From Marinibacterium profundimaris (GTDB taxonomy: Bacteria > Pseudomonadota > Alphaproteobacteria > Rhodobacterales > Rhodobacteraceae), in the NCBI RefSeq assembly GCF_002210095.1, contig NZ_AQQR01000003.1, positions 124,001-188,000 on the forward strand: a stretch of 64,000 bases of DNA, read 5' to 3'. Below the pieces are notes generated by a model. That model was not told the origin of the DNA, did no database searches, and saw only the letters and a program-made list of their open reading frames with translations. How positions within the stretch are numbered: the first letter of the stretch is position 1; each line of letters begins with the position of its first letter. A program made the position numbers and the translations under genes. Below, piece after piece: positions 45,109-53,600 of this stretch.

Positions 45109-46086
45109 TCAGTTCGGAGAGACGACGACGCCCCAGGGCAATTCGCCGACCTGCACCGATTTCACGACCTTGCGCGCCTCCACGTCGATGAAGGACACGT
45201 CGTTGGAATTGCCGTTGGTCGAGATGATGTATTTCTCGTCCGGCGTGAACCCCAGCTGCCAGACCCGCTGTCCCACCAGCAGGTAATCCACCACCTCGTC
45301 CGTCTCGCCGTCGATCACCGCCACCCGGTTCGAGGGGCCGAGCGCGACGAAGACGGTCTTGCCGTCGCGCGTCACCCGCACGCCCACCGGCTGCAGCGCC
45401 TCGGGCACGATGCCGGGCACCTCGAAGGTGATCTTCTTCATGATGTCGCCGGTCGCGGGGTCGATCACGCTGACGGTGCCGCCGATCTCGGCCGAGACAT
45501 AAAGCTTCGATCCGTCTTCGGTGAACTGGGCAAAGCGCGGGCGGCTGTCGACCAGCGTGTTGATGTCCAGCTCATAGGTCTCGGTATTGATGAAATGGGC
45601 CATATTCGTCGTCTCGGACGTGTTGACCACGTATTTCCCGTCCGGAGACACGCCCATGCCCTCGGGCTCCACCCCCACCGGGATCTCGGCCAGAACGCGC
45701 CTGGTCTCGACATCGACGACGGTGACGATGTTGTCGTCCTCGTTGGCGATGTACAGCGGGTTGCCCGACGGGTGCAGCACGAACAATTCCGGGTCCGGCC
45801 CCGAGGGCAGCGTGTGCAGCAGCTCCATCGTCGTGGGGTCATAGACCTCCACCGTGTCGTCGTCCGAGGCGCACAGGTACAGCTCATGCCCCGAAGGCGA
45901 GATGGTGATGCCGCGCGGCCGCTGGCCGGTCTCCACGGTGCGGATCACTTCCATCGTCTCGGTGTCGATAAGCGTGACGGAATTGCCCTTCTCGTTGCTG
46001 ACATAGGCGGTGTAGGCCATGGCCTGGCCCGCCAGAAGCGCAGCGGTTGCGGTCGCGGCCAGGAACTTTGTCATCGGCTTAATCAT
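45109..46086 (-). CDS. YVTN-type beta-propeller protein, PQQ-linked
   Basis: A 325-residue periplasmic protein with a signal peptide (FLAATATAALLAGQAMA) and seven beta-propeller blades of the YVTN type, for example AYVSNEKGNSVTLIDTETMEVIRTVETGQRPRGITISPSG and LYVSAEIGGTVSVIDPATGDIM. It belongs to the kind of propeller protein encoded with PQQ-dependent alcohol dehydrogenase ABC systems. ATG 46086 has CGGAG about ten bases upstream and overlaps the end of the binding-protein gene; ATG 46074 also gives a signal peptide. In lut operons this is the second gene. Confidence 0.87.
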   Translation of the reverse strand: MIKPMTKFLAATATAALLAGQAMAYTAYVSNEKGNSVTLIDTETMEVIRTVETGQRPRGITISPSGHELYLCASDDDTVEVYDPTTMELLHTLPSGPDPELFVLHPSGNPLYIANEDDNIVTVVDVETRRVLAEIPVGVEPEGMGVSPDGKYVVNTSETTNMAHFINTETYELDINTLVDSRPRFAQFTEDGSKLYVSAEIGGTVSVIDPATGDIMKKITFEVPGIVPEALQPVGVRVTRDGKTVFVALGPSNRVAVIDGETDEVVDYLLVGQRVWQLGFTPDEKYIISTNGNSNDVSFIDVEARKVVKSVQVGELPWGVVVSPN

Positions 46087-47269
46087 CAAGGGAACACTCC
46101 GTTTCGGGTTCGTCGTAGCCCAGCGTGTCCAGCTGGGATGTCTGGTGCAGGAATTCCTCCTGCGGCGAGACCGAGACCACCAGCGGACCATCGGCCAGCA
46201 GGATCCCCTGCCGCAACTGCTGGTTCCAGGGCCGGAAGCTAAGGGGCAGGCCCTTGAAGCCGGGGATCTCGAACTCGTCCGAGCGGAGGTAGGCGCGGAT
46301 CGTCTGCGGATCGGCGCTTTCGGTGCGGGTCACCCCCTCGCCCACGATGCGCACGGCCAGCCAGGCGAGGTAGTCGCGCCCCGACATGTAGCGGTTCGCG
46401 TGTTTCTCGAACCGGGTCTGCAACTGCGTGCCGCCCCAGCCTTCGGATCCGGGATGCCAGTCGCGCACCCTGAGCCCGGCATCGCCCGCGACGGGACGCG
46501 GATCCCAGGTGCGGTACGGCAGGTACAGCCCGAAGACCTCGTTTTCATCCGCCGCGATCACCACGTCGTGACGCCTGGCGTTCTGGGTAAAGACCGGCAT
46601 CTGCCGCTGCACCAGCACGTGGCCGCTGTCGCTGCGCCGCGCGCCGCCGGTGTCTTCATAGACCCGTTCCTCGACGATATCGGCGCCGAACCTGCCCGCC
46701 GCCCGCCGGTATGCCTCGGCCATGGCGATGTCCTCGGGGTGGGACCCATGGATCAGCAGCCAGCGGTCCCATTTCTTCCAGACCAGGTACTGCGCCAGCG
46801 CATCCGCCTTCATCGCCCGGCTGGGAATGACGTGAAACAGGTTTGCCTCGCACCCCGACAGGCGCAGCGCGTCATCCTCGGCGCCGATGTTCAGCACCAG
46901 CGCCTCGGGAACCGCCGCCGCGATCTCCTCCAGCAGCGCGGCCTTTGCATCGATGGCGAAAAACCCCACGCCCCCGGCCCGTGCCGCCTCAACCGCCGCC
47001 ACGGCCTCCTCCGGCGTGGGCGTCAGCACCTCCAGCGCATAGGTATGGCCCAGGAACCGCCCGGTCGTCGCATTGTCCGCCAACCCCACCTCGGCCCCGG
47101 CGATGCCGTCGTTCTCCGCAGGCTCCTCCAGCCGGGTCAGCGGCAGCGGCGCCGCGTCCTGCACCAGGACCAGCCCCACCCGGGCCTCCACCACCTCGGC
47201 CAGCGCGACACCCGCCCAGCCCAGCCCGGCCAGCGCCACGCAGGCGGCGCGAACAATGGTGTTCCGCAT
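46079..47269 (-). CDS. ABC transporter substrate-binding protein, PQQ-dehydrogenase-linked (LutA/PedA-like)
   Basis: A 396-residue periplasmic binding protein (signal peptide RAACVALAGLGWAGVALA) of the branched-chain-amino-acid-like fold: VGLVLVQDAAPLPLTRLEEPAENDGIAGAEVGLADNATTGRFLGH, LVLNIGAEDDALR, LLIHGSHPEDIAMAEAYRRAAGRFGADIV. It matches the PQQ-dependent alcohol dehydrogenase ABC binding family. It starts the minus-strand operon of six genes. In P. putida and Methylorubrum, homologues take part in lanthanide transport; a lanthanide or chelate ligand is inferred, not seen. Confidence 0.86.
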   Translation of the reverse strand: MRNTIVRAACVALAGLGWAGVALAEVVEARVGLVLVQDAAPLPLTRLEEPAENDGIAGAEVGLADNATTGRFLGHTYALEVLTPTPEEAVAAVEAARAGGVGFFAIDAKAALLEEIAAAVPEALVLNIGAEDDALRLSGCEANLFHVIPSRAMKADALAQYLVWKKWDRWLLIHGSHPEDIAMAEAYRRAAGRFGADIVEERVYEDTGGARRSDSGHVLVQRQMPVFTQNARRHDVVIAADENEVFGLYLPYRTWDPRPVAGDAGLRVRDWHPGSEGWGGTQLQTRFEKHANRYMSGRDYLAWLAVRIVGEGVTRTESADPQTIRAYLRSDEFEIPGFKGLPLSFRPWNQQLRQGILLADGPLVVSVSPQEEFLHQTSQLDTLGYDEPETECSLDD

Positions 47270-47519
47270 GGTCCTCCCCCCTTGCGTCCCGTCGCGCGGC
47301 ACCTCCCCCGGGTCCGGCCCGGGCGCGCACCACGCCTCCTCTCGAACCGATGAAGCCGCCGCGCACGCCCCGCGTCAAGCCGCCGCCCTCCGCCCTGCCC
47401 GCGCCTTCTCACAATCTGAGAGCGCACCCCCGACCTTGGTCGGATTTTCTTGTCACCGCAGGATCTTGGCCCATTTCTGTGCCAAGGTAGGATACCCCGG
47501 CCATTCGCAGGAGGAGAGG

Positions 47520-48032
47520 ATGCGCCCGATGACCAGTCCACCGACATTGCCCCGGGCCCTGGCCGCCCTGCTGGCCCTGCTCTGCCTGGCGGCCCTGCCC
47601 GCCCGGGCCGAAGATCCGCAATCGGTCGCCTTCTTCGGCATCACCCTGCTCAACACCAGCATGGAACCGGTGACCGAAGCGGAAGCCGCGCGCCTGCAGG
47701 CCGCCGAGGCGCAGATCGTCGAGACCATGACCGAGAGCGGCCGCTTCACCTTCGTCGACACAGCACCCATCGCGGAAGAGGCCGACCGCTACACCAACCT
47801 CGCGCAATGCAACGGCTGCGACAGCGCCTTCGCACAGGACCTCGGCGCCGATCTCGCCATGTCCGGCGAGTTCCAGAAGACCTCCAACCTGATCCTTTCC
47901 TTCACCCTCTACCTGCGCGACGCCGAAACGGGTAACCTCGTCGGCGGAGGCTCCGCCGACATCCGCGGCAATACCGACGACAGCTGGCACCGCGGCGTCC
48001 GCTACATCCTCAGAAACAGGATCTTGAAATGA
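47520..48032 (+). CDS. Exported DUF2380-like protein
   Basis: A 170-residue protein with a signal peptide (LAALLALLCLAALPARAE) that looks like DUF2380 family members: VAFFGITLLNTSMEPVTEAEAARL, ERFTFVDTAPI-like sequence (here GRFTFVDTAPI), a CNGCDSAFAQDLGADLAMSGEFQK region with two Cys, and LILSFTLYLRDAETGNLVGGGSADIRGNTDDSWHRG. ATG 47520 has AGGAGGAGAGG upstream. It overlaps the binding protein gene by four bases and starts a plus-strand operon with an ABC transporter, divergent from the lut-like operon. Function unknown. Confidence 0.78.
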   Translation: MRPMTSPPTLPRALAALLALLCLAALPARAEDPQSVAFFGITLLNTSMEPVTEAEAARLQAAEAQIVETMTESGRFTFVDTAPIAEEADRYTNLAQCNGCDSAFAQDLGADLAMSGEFQKTSNLILSFTLYLRDAETGNLVGGGSADIRGNTDDSWHRGVRYILRNRILK

Positions 48033-49003
48033 AACGCTTTCTGCTCTCCGCCGTCACCAGCCTCGGGCTCGCGCTTCCGGCCGCGGCCGAGGACCTGCCG
48101 AGCCTGCGCATCGCCGTGCTGAAGTTCGGCACCGTGAACTGGCTGATGGAAACGATCACCTCGAACGGCTTCGACACCGAAAACGGCTTCACCCTCGACA
48201 CCGTCCCGCTCGCCGGCGGCGCTGCCACCTCCGTGGCGTTCCAGTCCGGCGACGTGGACATGATCGTCGACGACTGGGTCTGGGCGCTTTATCAGCGCGA
48301 CCACGGCGTGCCGATCGAATTCGTCCCCTATTCCAACACCCTGGGCGCGCTGATGGCGCGGCCCGGCATCACCACGATCTGCGACCTGAAGGGCAAGAAG
48401 ATCGGCGTGGTCGGCGGCGAAACCGACAAGAGCTGGATCATCCTGCAGGCGCTCGCCACCCGCGACTGCGGCTTCGACATCACCCAGGAGGCCGAGATCC
48501 TCTTCGGCGCACCGCCCCTGATGTCGCAACAGCTGGAATCGGGCGCGGTCGACGCGGTCTCCACCTACTGGCACTTCGCGGCCAAGCTTCAGGCCGTCGG
48601 CATGCCGAAACTGGTCGGCGTGCACGACGCGATGGTCGAACTGGGGATCGACCCGCCGCCGCCGATGATCGGTTTCGTCTGGAACGACGACCGCACCGAC
48701 AGCGACCTTGTCGCCGCGATGATGCGCGCCGCCGAAGCCGGGCGCGCCGCGCTGGCCGAGGATGCCGCCTGGGACGCCCTGCGCCCGATGATGCGCGTCT
48801 CCTCGGACGAGGAATTCGTGGCCCTGCGCGATGCCTTCCAGGCCGGTCGCCCCGGCCCCTGGACCAAGGCCAACACCGACGCGGCGCACAAGCTCTACGA
48901 CCTGCTGACCGAACTTGGCGGCGAAGGCTTCAAGGCCGAGGCCGGGCCCTTCACGCCCGAGATCTTCAACGATCCCACGGCCGCCTCGCCGAATGCCGGC
49001 TGA
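48029..49003 (+). CDS. ABC transporter substrate-binding protein (NitT/TauT-like)
   Basis: A 324-residue periplasmic binding protein, signal peptide RFLLSAVTSLGLALPAAA. The mature start LRIAVLKFGTVNWLMETITSNGF, GGAATSVAFQSGDVDMIVDDWVWALYQRD and ITTICDLKGKKIGVVGG are typical of the NitT/TauT (SsuA/ThiY-type) family, whose members bind nitrate, sulfonates, bicarbonate or pyrimidines. It is expressed with a permease and ATPase. Located inside the methanol locus, its ligand could be a chelate, a C1 compound or a cofactor precursor; this is open. Confidence 0.85.
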   Translation: MKRFLLSAVTSLGLALPAAAEDLPSLRIAVLKFGTVNWLMETITSNGFDTENGFTLDTVPLAGGAATSVAFQSGDVDMIVDDWVWALYQRDHGVPIEFVPYSNTLGALMARPGITTICDLKGKKIGVVGGETDKSWIILQALATRDCGFDITQEAEILFGAPPLMSQQLESGAVDAVSTYWHFAAKLQAVGMPKLVGVHDAMVELGIDPPPPMIGFVWNDDRTDSDLVAAMMRAAEAGRAALAEDAAWDALRPMMRVSSDEEFVALRDAFQAGRPGPWTKANTDAAHKLYDLLTELGGEGFKAEAGPFTPEIFNDPTAASPNAG

Positions 49004-49772
49004 CATCCTGACGGGTCGGGCACGGGGGGGCCGGGCACGGGGGGCCGCCTGGCCCCTCTTTTCGCTTGCGCTGCTGATGGCGGTCTGGACCCTAGCCTCG
49101 GCCCTGATCCAGTCCGACCTGCTGCCCAGCCCCCTCGCCGTCTGGGAGGCGTTCCAGCGCGAGTTGCGCCTGGGCTATATAGAGGACATGGCCGCCACGC
49201 TGGGCCGCGTCGCCGCCGCCTTCCTGCTGGCCATGACCATCGGCTCGGCCATCGGCATCTGGCTGGGCACGACACCGGCGGCCGACCGGCTGCTGTGGTC
49301 CTGGGTGATCTTCTTCCTCAATGTCCCGGCGCTGGTCACCATCGTGCTCTGCTACGTCTGGTTCGGCCTGACCGAGGCCGCCGCCGTCACCGCCGTGGCG
49401 CTCAACAAGATCCCCAATGTCGCGGCCACCCTGCGCGAAGGCGCGCGGTCGCTCTCGACCGACCTCGCCGAGATGGCCCAGCTTTATGAGCTTCCCCGCA
49501 GCGCCCGGCTGCGCCACGTGATCCTGCCCCAACTTGCCCCGTTCTTCGCCGCCGCCGCCCGCAACGGGCTGGCTCTGGTCTGGAAGATCGTGCTGGTGGT
49601 CGAACTTCTGGGCCGCCCCAACGGCGTGGGGTTCGAAATCCACTCGCAGTTCCAGCTGTTCGACGTGGCCGGGATCTTTGCCTATGCGCTGGGCTTCATC
49701 GTGATCGTTCAGGCCATCGAATGGCTGATCCTGGCGCCCTGGGAAACCGCCACGCGCCGGTGGCGCCGATGA
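48993..49772 (+). CDS. ABC transporter permease (NitT/TauT-like)
   Basis: A 259-residue membrane protein with about six helices and the SsuC/TauC pattern: SDLLPSPLAVWEAFQ, the membrane-permease loop EGARSLSTDLAEMAQLYELPRSARLRHVILPQLAPFF with EAA-like spacing, and LALVWKIVLVVELLG. ATG 48993 overlaps the binding-protein gene by 11 bases, which implies coupling. A second possible start slightly upstream would lie within that gene. Confidence 0.87.
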   Translation: MPADILTGRARGGRARGAAWPLFSLALLMAVWTLASALIQSDLLPSPLAVWEAFQRELRLGYIEDMAATLGRVAAAFLLAMTIGSAIGIWLGTTPAADRLLWSWVIFFLNVPALVTIVLCYVWFGLTEAAAVTAVALNKIPNVAATLREGARSLSTDLAEMAQLYELPRSARLRHVILPQLAPFFAAAARNGLALVWKIVLVVELLGRPNGVGFEIHSQFQLFDVAGIFAYALGFIVIVQAIEWLILAPWETATRRWRR

Positions 49773-50446
49773 CAGGCCTGACCATCGACCTGCGCGGCAA
49801 GTCCTTCTCGGGCACGCCCGTGCTTGGCCCGCTGTCCTTCACGCTTGCCCCCGGCGAACGCGCCTGCCTGCTGGGCCCCTCCGGCATCGGCAAAAGTACG
49901 CTGCTGTCGCTGATCGCCGGGTTCGACCGCGCCTATGACGGCACGATCGCCCTGCCTCCGGGCCGGATCGCCATGGTGTTCCAGGCGCCCCGGTTGCTGC
50001 CCTGGCGCACGCTGGCGCAGAACATCGCGCTGATCCCCGGGGCCGGAGACCTCTCCCGCGCGCGCGCCCTTCTGGCCGAGGCCGGCCTCGCCGATGCGGC
50101 GGACCAGTATCCCGAAAAGGTCTCTCTCGGCATGCAGCGGCGCGCGGCCCTCTGCCGTGCCCTGGCGGTCTCGCCCGCGCTGATCCTGCTCGACGAACCG
50201 CTGGTCTCGCTCGATCCCGCCTCGACCGAGCAGATGCGCGCCCTCCTGCGCCGGACCCTCGACCTGACCGGCGCCACGGCGCTGCTGACCACCCATGACC
50301 GGCGCGAGGCGCTGGCCCTGACCGACCGCATCCTGGAAATCGACGGCCGCCCCGCGACGCTGCGCCACGACCGCCCCTCGCCGCTTTCGCGCGACGACAG
50401 GCTGGATCCCCAGCGCGTCGAGACCGCCTATCGCGAGATGTTCTGA
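49769..50446 (+). CDS. ABC transporter ATP-binding protein (NitT/TauT-like)
   Basis: A 225-residue ATPase with Walker A LLGPSGIGKSTLLSLIAGF, Q-loop VFQAPRLLPWRTLAQN, a degenerate signature VSLGMQRRAALCRAL instead of LSGGQ, Walker B ILLDEPLVSLDP and H-loop LTTHDRREAL. The altered signature is seen in some members of this group. It starts at the ATGA overlap with the permease. Its 3' end overlaps the convergent methyltransferase gene by 19 bases. Confidence 0.87.
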   Translation: MTGLTIDLRGKSFSGTPVLGPLSFTLAPGERACLLGPSGIGKSTLLSLIAGFDRAYDGTIALPPGRIAMVFQAPRLLPWRTLAQNIALIPGAGDLSRARALLAEAGLADAADQYPEKVSLGMQRRAALCRALAVSPALILLDEPLVSLDPASTEQMRALLRRTLDLTGATALLTTHDRREALALTDRILEIDGRPATLRHDRPSPLSRDDRLDPQRVETAYREMF

Positions 50447-51105
50447 TCCCGCCTGGCGGTGAACAGCACCTGTCCCCGCGGCAGCATCACATCGCCGCGC
50501 GTGACCTGCCATCCGGCGCTGCCCGCCAGGTGCACCACATCCGCCTCCAGCACGTGATAAGGCGGCCGGATGTCATGGGTCACCACCCCGTCGGGCTGGC
50601 GCCAGGGCCGCGCCGCCGTTGCGGCATCGGGGACGAGAAAGACGGTGAACAGGACCCGCTCCAGCCGGTCGAACCGGGCCAGGTTCACCAGCGCCCGGCG
50701 CAGGAAGGCCATGGGCAGATGCGGAAAGACGGCGAATGCGATGGCATGGGTGATGTGGTCCGGCACCCCGGGAAAATCGAAACGCGCATCCTCGATCAGC
50801 CGGTCCATGCCCAGCCGCCCGGGATCTTCCAGCTCGGCCTGACGCCCCGCCAGCATCAGCGCGCGCGAGGCATCCGTGGCCCAGTAATGGCCCGCTTCCA
50901 TCCAGGGCACCGCCTTGCACCCCAGCCGCAGCGCCCCGGCCCCGATGTCCAGCAGGTGATGCCCCGGCTCCAGCCCCGCGTCCTGCAGGATCTGCATCTG
51001 GATCCGCCCGGTCTCCTCCCACCGTCCGCCGACGGCGTCACGGTGCCGGCCGCTGGCAATGGCGGTCTCGTGGAAACCTGCGGCGTCATAGGGGTTCGAG
51101 ATCAC
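50428..51105 (-). CDS. Class I SAM-dependent methyltransferase
   Basis: A 225-residue protein with motif I HLLDIGAGALRLGCKAV, an acidic Asp in YWATDAS, and THAIAFAVFPHLPMAFLRRALVNLARF at motif IV/V. The N-terminus NPYDAAGFHETAIASGRHRDAVGGRWEETGRIQMQIL is of the kind found in small bacterial methyltransferases with a HRXXVGGRWEE-like pattern. Substrate unknown. It overlaps the ATPase gene tail-to-tail by 19 bases, so the two may influence each other's transcription. Confidence 0.8.
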   Translation of the reverse strand: MISNPYDAAGFHETAIASGRHRDAVGGRWEETGRIQMQILQDAGLEPGHHLLDIGAGALRLGCKAVPWMEAGHYWATDASRALMLAGRQAELEDPGRLGMDRLIEDARFDFPGVPDHITHAIAFAVFPHLPMAFLRRALVNLARFDRLERVLFTVFLVPDAATAARPWRQPDGVVTHDIRPPYHVLEADVVHLAGSAGWQVTRGDVMLPRGQVLFTARRDQNISR

Positions 51106-51373
51106 GGCGACAGGCTTTCAGAGGGGAATGGTCGCGTCCATTGCACGCCGTTCCCCGATCCTGTCAAGCGATGGTGGCCCGCCCACCCGGGATTGCATGT
51201 GCAGCCGGCGGCCCTGCCTGTCGCCATCGGTGCCTGAACCAAAGGCGCATCAATGGCGATCCCCGAAGGTAAATTCCCCAGTAGGAAAGCGGGCGTTCCG
51301 CGCGGTGGCAGGCACCGCCCCTTGTCTGCAACCTCCCCCAGAGAGCTTGCGGCGAAGCGCAGCACCGCCCCTT

Positions 51374-51399
51374 GTCTTCTTCTTGGTCAAAATACCTCA
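51374..51399 (+). repeat. Dispersed intergenic repeat, partial copy e
   Basis: GTCTTCTTCTTGGTCAAAAT followed by ACCTCA matches the 5' part of the repeat family (TTCTTGG..CAAATACCTCC); the hairpins are missing. Confidence 0.7.
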
Positions 51400-51501
51400 A
51401 TCCGACATTGCCACCGCTTCTGCCCTGCGAAGCACAGCGCCAAACCTTTCCAAAAGGTTAATCCGCCGCTGCAAGTCCTTGATTTCGCTTGGACCACCTA
51501 G

Positions 51502-51519
51502 TGTCCCACGCGTGGGACA
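51502..51519. promoter_or_regulatory. Perfect 18-base palindrome TGTCCCACGCGTGGGACA
   Basis: A fully self-complementary 18-mer immediately before the CW-motif gene's stop codon on the plus strand. TGTCCC...GGGACA half-sites resemble operators of enhancer-binding regulators, but this one lies at a gene end, so its role is unclear. Confidence 0.45.
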
Positions 51520-52062
51520 TCACGGCGCCCAGGGCTGCATCCGCTCCAGCGGCAACCCTTCGGCCGCCCATCCGTCCAGCCCTTCGGGAAACCAATAGAC
51601 CGCCGTATAGCCCAACTCCTCAACCGCCCGTTTCGCGGCATTCCAGGACATCCAGCAGTTGGCCTGGCAGAAGAACAGCACCGGCGCCTCCGGGTCCCCG
51701 CCCGTCACCGCCGCCAGCCCGTCCTCCAGATAGGCCCGCCGATCCTCCGGCAGGAGCCCATGGCCCGTGTTGGGCAGCCAGACCGCGCCCGGCACCGTCT
51801 CGCGCGGCTTGTCGATCCACAGCGTGCCCTCGGGCAGGTTGTCCGGTTTCGGTGGGCGCGGAAAGACATCGACGAAGGCTGTCTCGCCATCCTCCCAGAG
51901 GCTGCGGGCCTGCGCGGCATCGACCACCGTCGCACCCGACAGCGTGTCGGGCACCGGCGCGCGGTAGGCCTCGGTCCGGTAGCCCGCGGGCTCGGGCACG
52001 CCGCCGGCCTGGCAGGCCGGGGCGGCGATCAAAAGCGCGACAAGGACGGCCTCAATCCGCAC
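51520..52062 (-). CDS. PQQ-dependent catabolism-associated CW-motif protein (rhodanese-like)
   Basis: A 180-residue periplasmic protein (signal peptide RIEAVLVALLIAAPACQA, with a Cys that might be lipidated) with rhodanese-like features: VVDAAQARSLWEDGETAFVDVFP and a C-terminal LFFCQANCWMSWNAAKRAVEELGYTAVYWFPEG, in which a Cys pair and CW are the family's mark. It is encoded in many PQQ-dehydrogenase loci and may act in disulfide or sulfur transfer. The stop is directly next to an 18-base palindrome. The start codon overlaps the XoxJ-like gene. Confidence 0.87.
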   Translation of the reverse strand: MRIEAVLVALLIAAPACQAGGVPEPAGYRTEAYRAPVPDTLSGATVVDAAQARSLWEDGETAFVDVFPRPPKPDNLPEGTLWIDKPRETVPGAVWLPNTGHGLLPEDRRAYLEDGLAAVTGGDPEAPVLFFCQANCWMSWNAAKRAVEELGYTAVYWFPEGLDGWAAEGLPLERMQPWAP

Positions 52063-52894
52063 GACCGAACTCGTCGACCAAAGGCACGCCGTAGTCGGTC
52101 AGGATCGCGTCGATCTCGTCCTGGTTGCGGCGGATCAGCGAGTTCAGCTCGCGCTTCCAGGTCAGCTCGCCCTGCCGCACGCCCATGGTGATGCGGTAGA
52201 ACAGCCGCGGCGCACCCTCTTCCTTCAGAAGCGGCGTCACCACCAGGTCCATGTCCGACTGACCCGCGTACCAGCCCGCAAGCGGCCCCCAGAGCACGGC
52301 GGCATCGATCTCGCCCGCCTCCAGGTCGGCCATCATCAGCTCCACCGGGCTTTCGGCGCGGCGGTCGACCATCAGCTTGTAACCCCTGGCCTTGCCGATC
52401 AGCCCCTGCCGGGCCATGTGGGTGGCTGGCGGGCTGCCCGCTGTCACCCCGATCACCAGGTCCTGCAGCCGGGGATCGCCCAGGTGATCCACATCGGCCA
52501 GGTCACTGTCCGACGGCACCACGATCGCGTAGGCCGAGGTGTAGTAATGGTTGGTGTTCAGCACCAGCTCGTGCCCCTGGGCAAAGCCGATCACCACGTC
52601 GCAGCGCCCGCTGGCCAGGGTCTGGCGCACGAAGCCGGTGGCCTGCGGGAACCAGGTGTATTGCACCGGCCGGCCCAGCTTCTCCGCGAAGAGCGCGGCT
52701 ATGCGGTTCTCGAACCCCGTCTCCTCCTGGTTGGAAAACGGCGTGTTGGCGGGATCGGCGCAGACCCGGAAATAATCCTGCGACACCAGATCCGAGGTAT
52801 CCGTCTCGGCCCGCGCCACACCCGCGCCGGCACCGGCCAGGCAAAGCCCGGCCAGCGCCATCCGAAGGCCGCGTCTCAGGCTCAGCCCATGCAC
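52052..52894 (-). CDS. xoxJ: Quinoprotein-dehydrogenase-associated substrate-binding protein (MoxJ/XoxJ-like)
   Basis: A 280-residue periplasmic binding-protein-fold component of the XoxF system. Key stretches are FRVCADPANTPFSNQEETGFENRIAALFAEKLGR, TWFPQATGFVRQTLASGRCDVVIGFAQGHEL and VLWGPLAGWYAGQ. It is likely to bind or activate XoxF or its cytochrome rather than transport a solute. The start is taken as GTG 52894, which gives a signal peptide (MHGLSLRRGLRMALAGLCLAGAGAGVARA) and overlaps the cytochrome stop by 13 bases; ATG 52861 is the alternative. Confidence 0.87.
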   Translation of the reverse strand: MHGLSLRRGLRMALAGLCLAGAGAGVARAETDTSDLVSQDYFRVCADPANTPFSNQEETGFENRIAALFAEKLGRPVQYTWFPQATGFVRQTLASGRCDVVIGFAQGHELVLNTNHYYTSAYAIVVPSDSDLADVDHLGDPRLQDLVIGVTAGSPPATHMARQGLIGKARGYKLMVDRRAESPVELMMADLEAGEIDAAVLWGPLAGWYAGQSDMDLVVTPLLKEEGAPRLFYRITMGVRQGELTWKRELNSLIRRNQDEIDAILTDYGVPLVDEFGRAD

Positions 52895-53403
52895 GAATTC
52901 TCGTCCTCGGTGAAGCGGTCGGACTTGGGGTCCTTGCTGGGCGGACGTCCGCGCGGGATCGCGTCGGCGCCGCGCGCCTTGAGGTAGATATAGATGTCGT
53001 CCAGGTAGCACATGACGTTCTTGTTCAGCCCGAACGCCGGCATCACCTGGTTGTCCGCGGCGTCCACAACCTTGCGGCCCTCGACCACGACATAGACGAA
53101 ATCGTAGTAATCCATGTCGATCGCGCTGTCCTTCAGCGCCGGCGCATAGCTGGACCCTTCGCCGTCCGGCCCGTGGCAGACATGGCATTCCGCGTGGTAG
53201 CGGCGGAAGCCCGAGAAGGTGTACCAGTCGACCGTCCCGTCTTCCTTCACGTTGAAGGTGGGCACATCGTCCTCGGTGAAATATTTGCCGCCTTCCTCGT
53301 AGGCCGCGGTGATGTTGTCGACCTCGTTTTCCTGCGCGATGGCGGCGCCTGTGGCCAGAACAAGGGCCAGGCCGGCGGAGAGGGCGTGCGAGATGGGTTT
53401 CAT
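52882..53403 (-). CDS. xoxG: Four-cysteine c-type cytochrome, electron acceptor of XoxF (XoxG-like)
   Basis: A 173-residue periplasmic cytochrome c of the methanol-related four-Cys type. The signal peptide is ALSAGLALVLATGAAIA. CHVCHGPDGEG binds heme, NQVMPAFGL contains the presumed axial Met, and two extra Cys lie at VMCYLDDI and NSCMG, which may bridge and is typical of this group. It should accept electrons from XoxF. RBS AAAGGA precedes ATG 53403. Located between xoxF (197 bases upstream) and xoxJ. Confidence 0.88.
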   Translation of the reverse strand: MKPISHALSAGLALVLATGAAIAQENEVDNITAAYEEGGKYFTEDDVPTFNVKEDGTVDWYTFSGFRRYHAECHVCHGPDGEGSSYAPALKDSAIDMDYYDFVYVVVEGRKVVDAADNQVMPAFGLNKNVMCYLDDIYIYLKARGADAIPRGRPPSKDPKSDRFTEDENSCMG

Positions 53404-53600
53404 CTGGGTCCTTTCTAAGTCAGCCCCGGGCGGCTTCTGCCGGCGCCGGGCGCGGAACTGCACGTCTTTTCGGATCAATCCTGCCCGATCCGCGGAGCTT
53501 GCGAAGCAGGACTTTGGTCTTTTTCTCAGGATCTGAGAGGGCCTTGCGGACGGCGCTGGAAACTGGTCTAGCCACCGCCTGAGGTCTCGATCCGCCGTCC

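Larger units (their letters stand above)
51106..51519. other. 414-base intergenic region with repeat copy and palindrome
   Basis: No credible gene. The gap holds a partial copy of the dispersed repeat (51374-51399) and a perfect 18-base palindrome (51502-51519) directly after the CW-motif gene's stop. The promoter of the methyltransferase gene should be at its left end. Confidence 0.55.
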
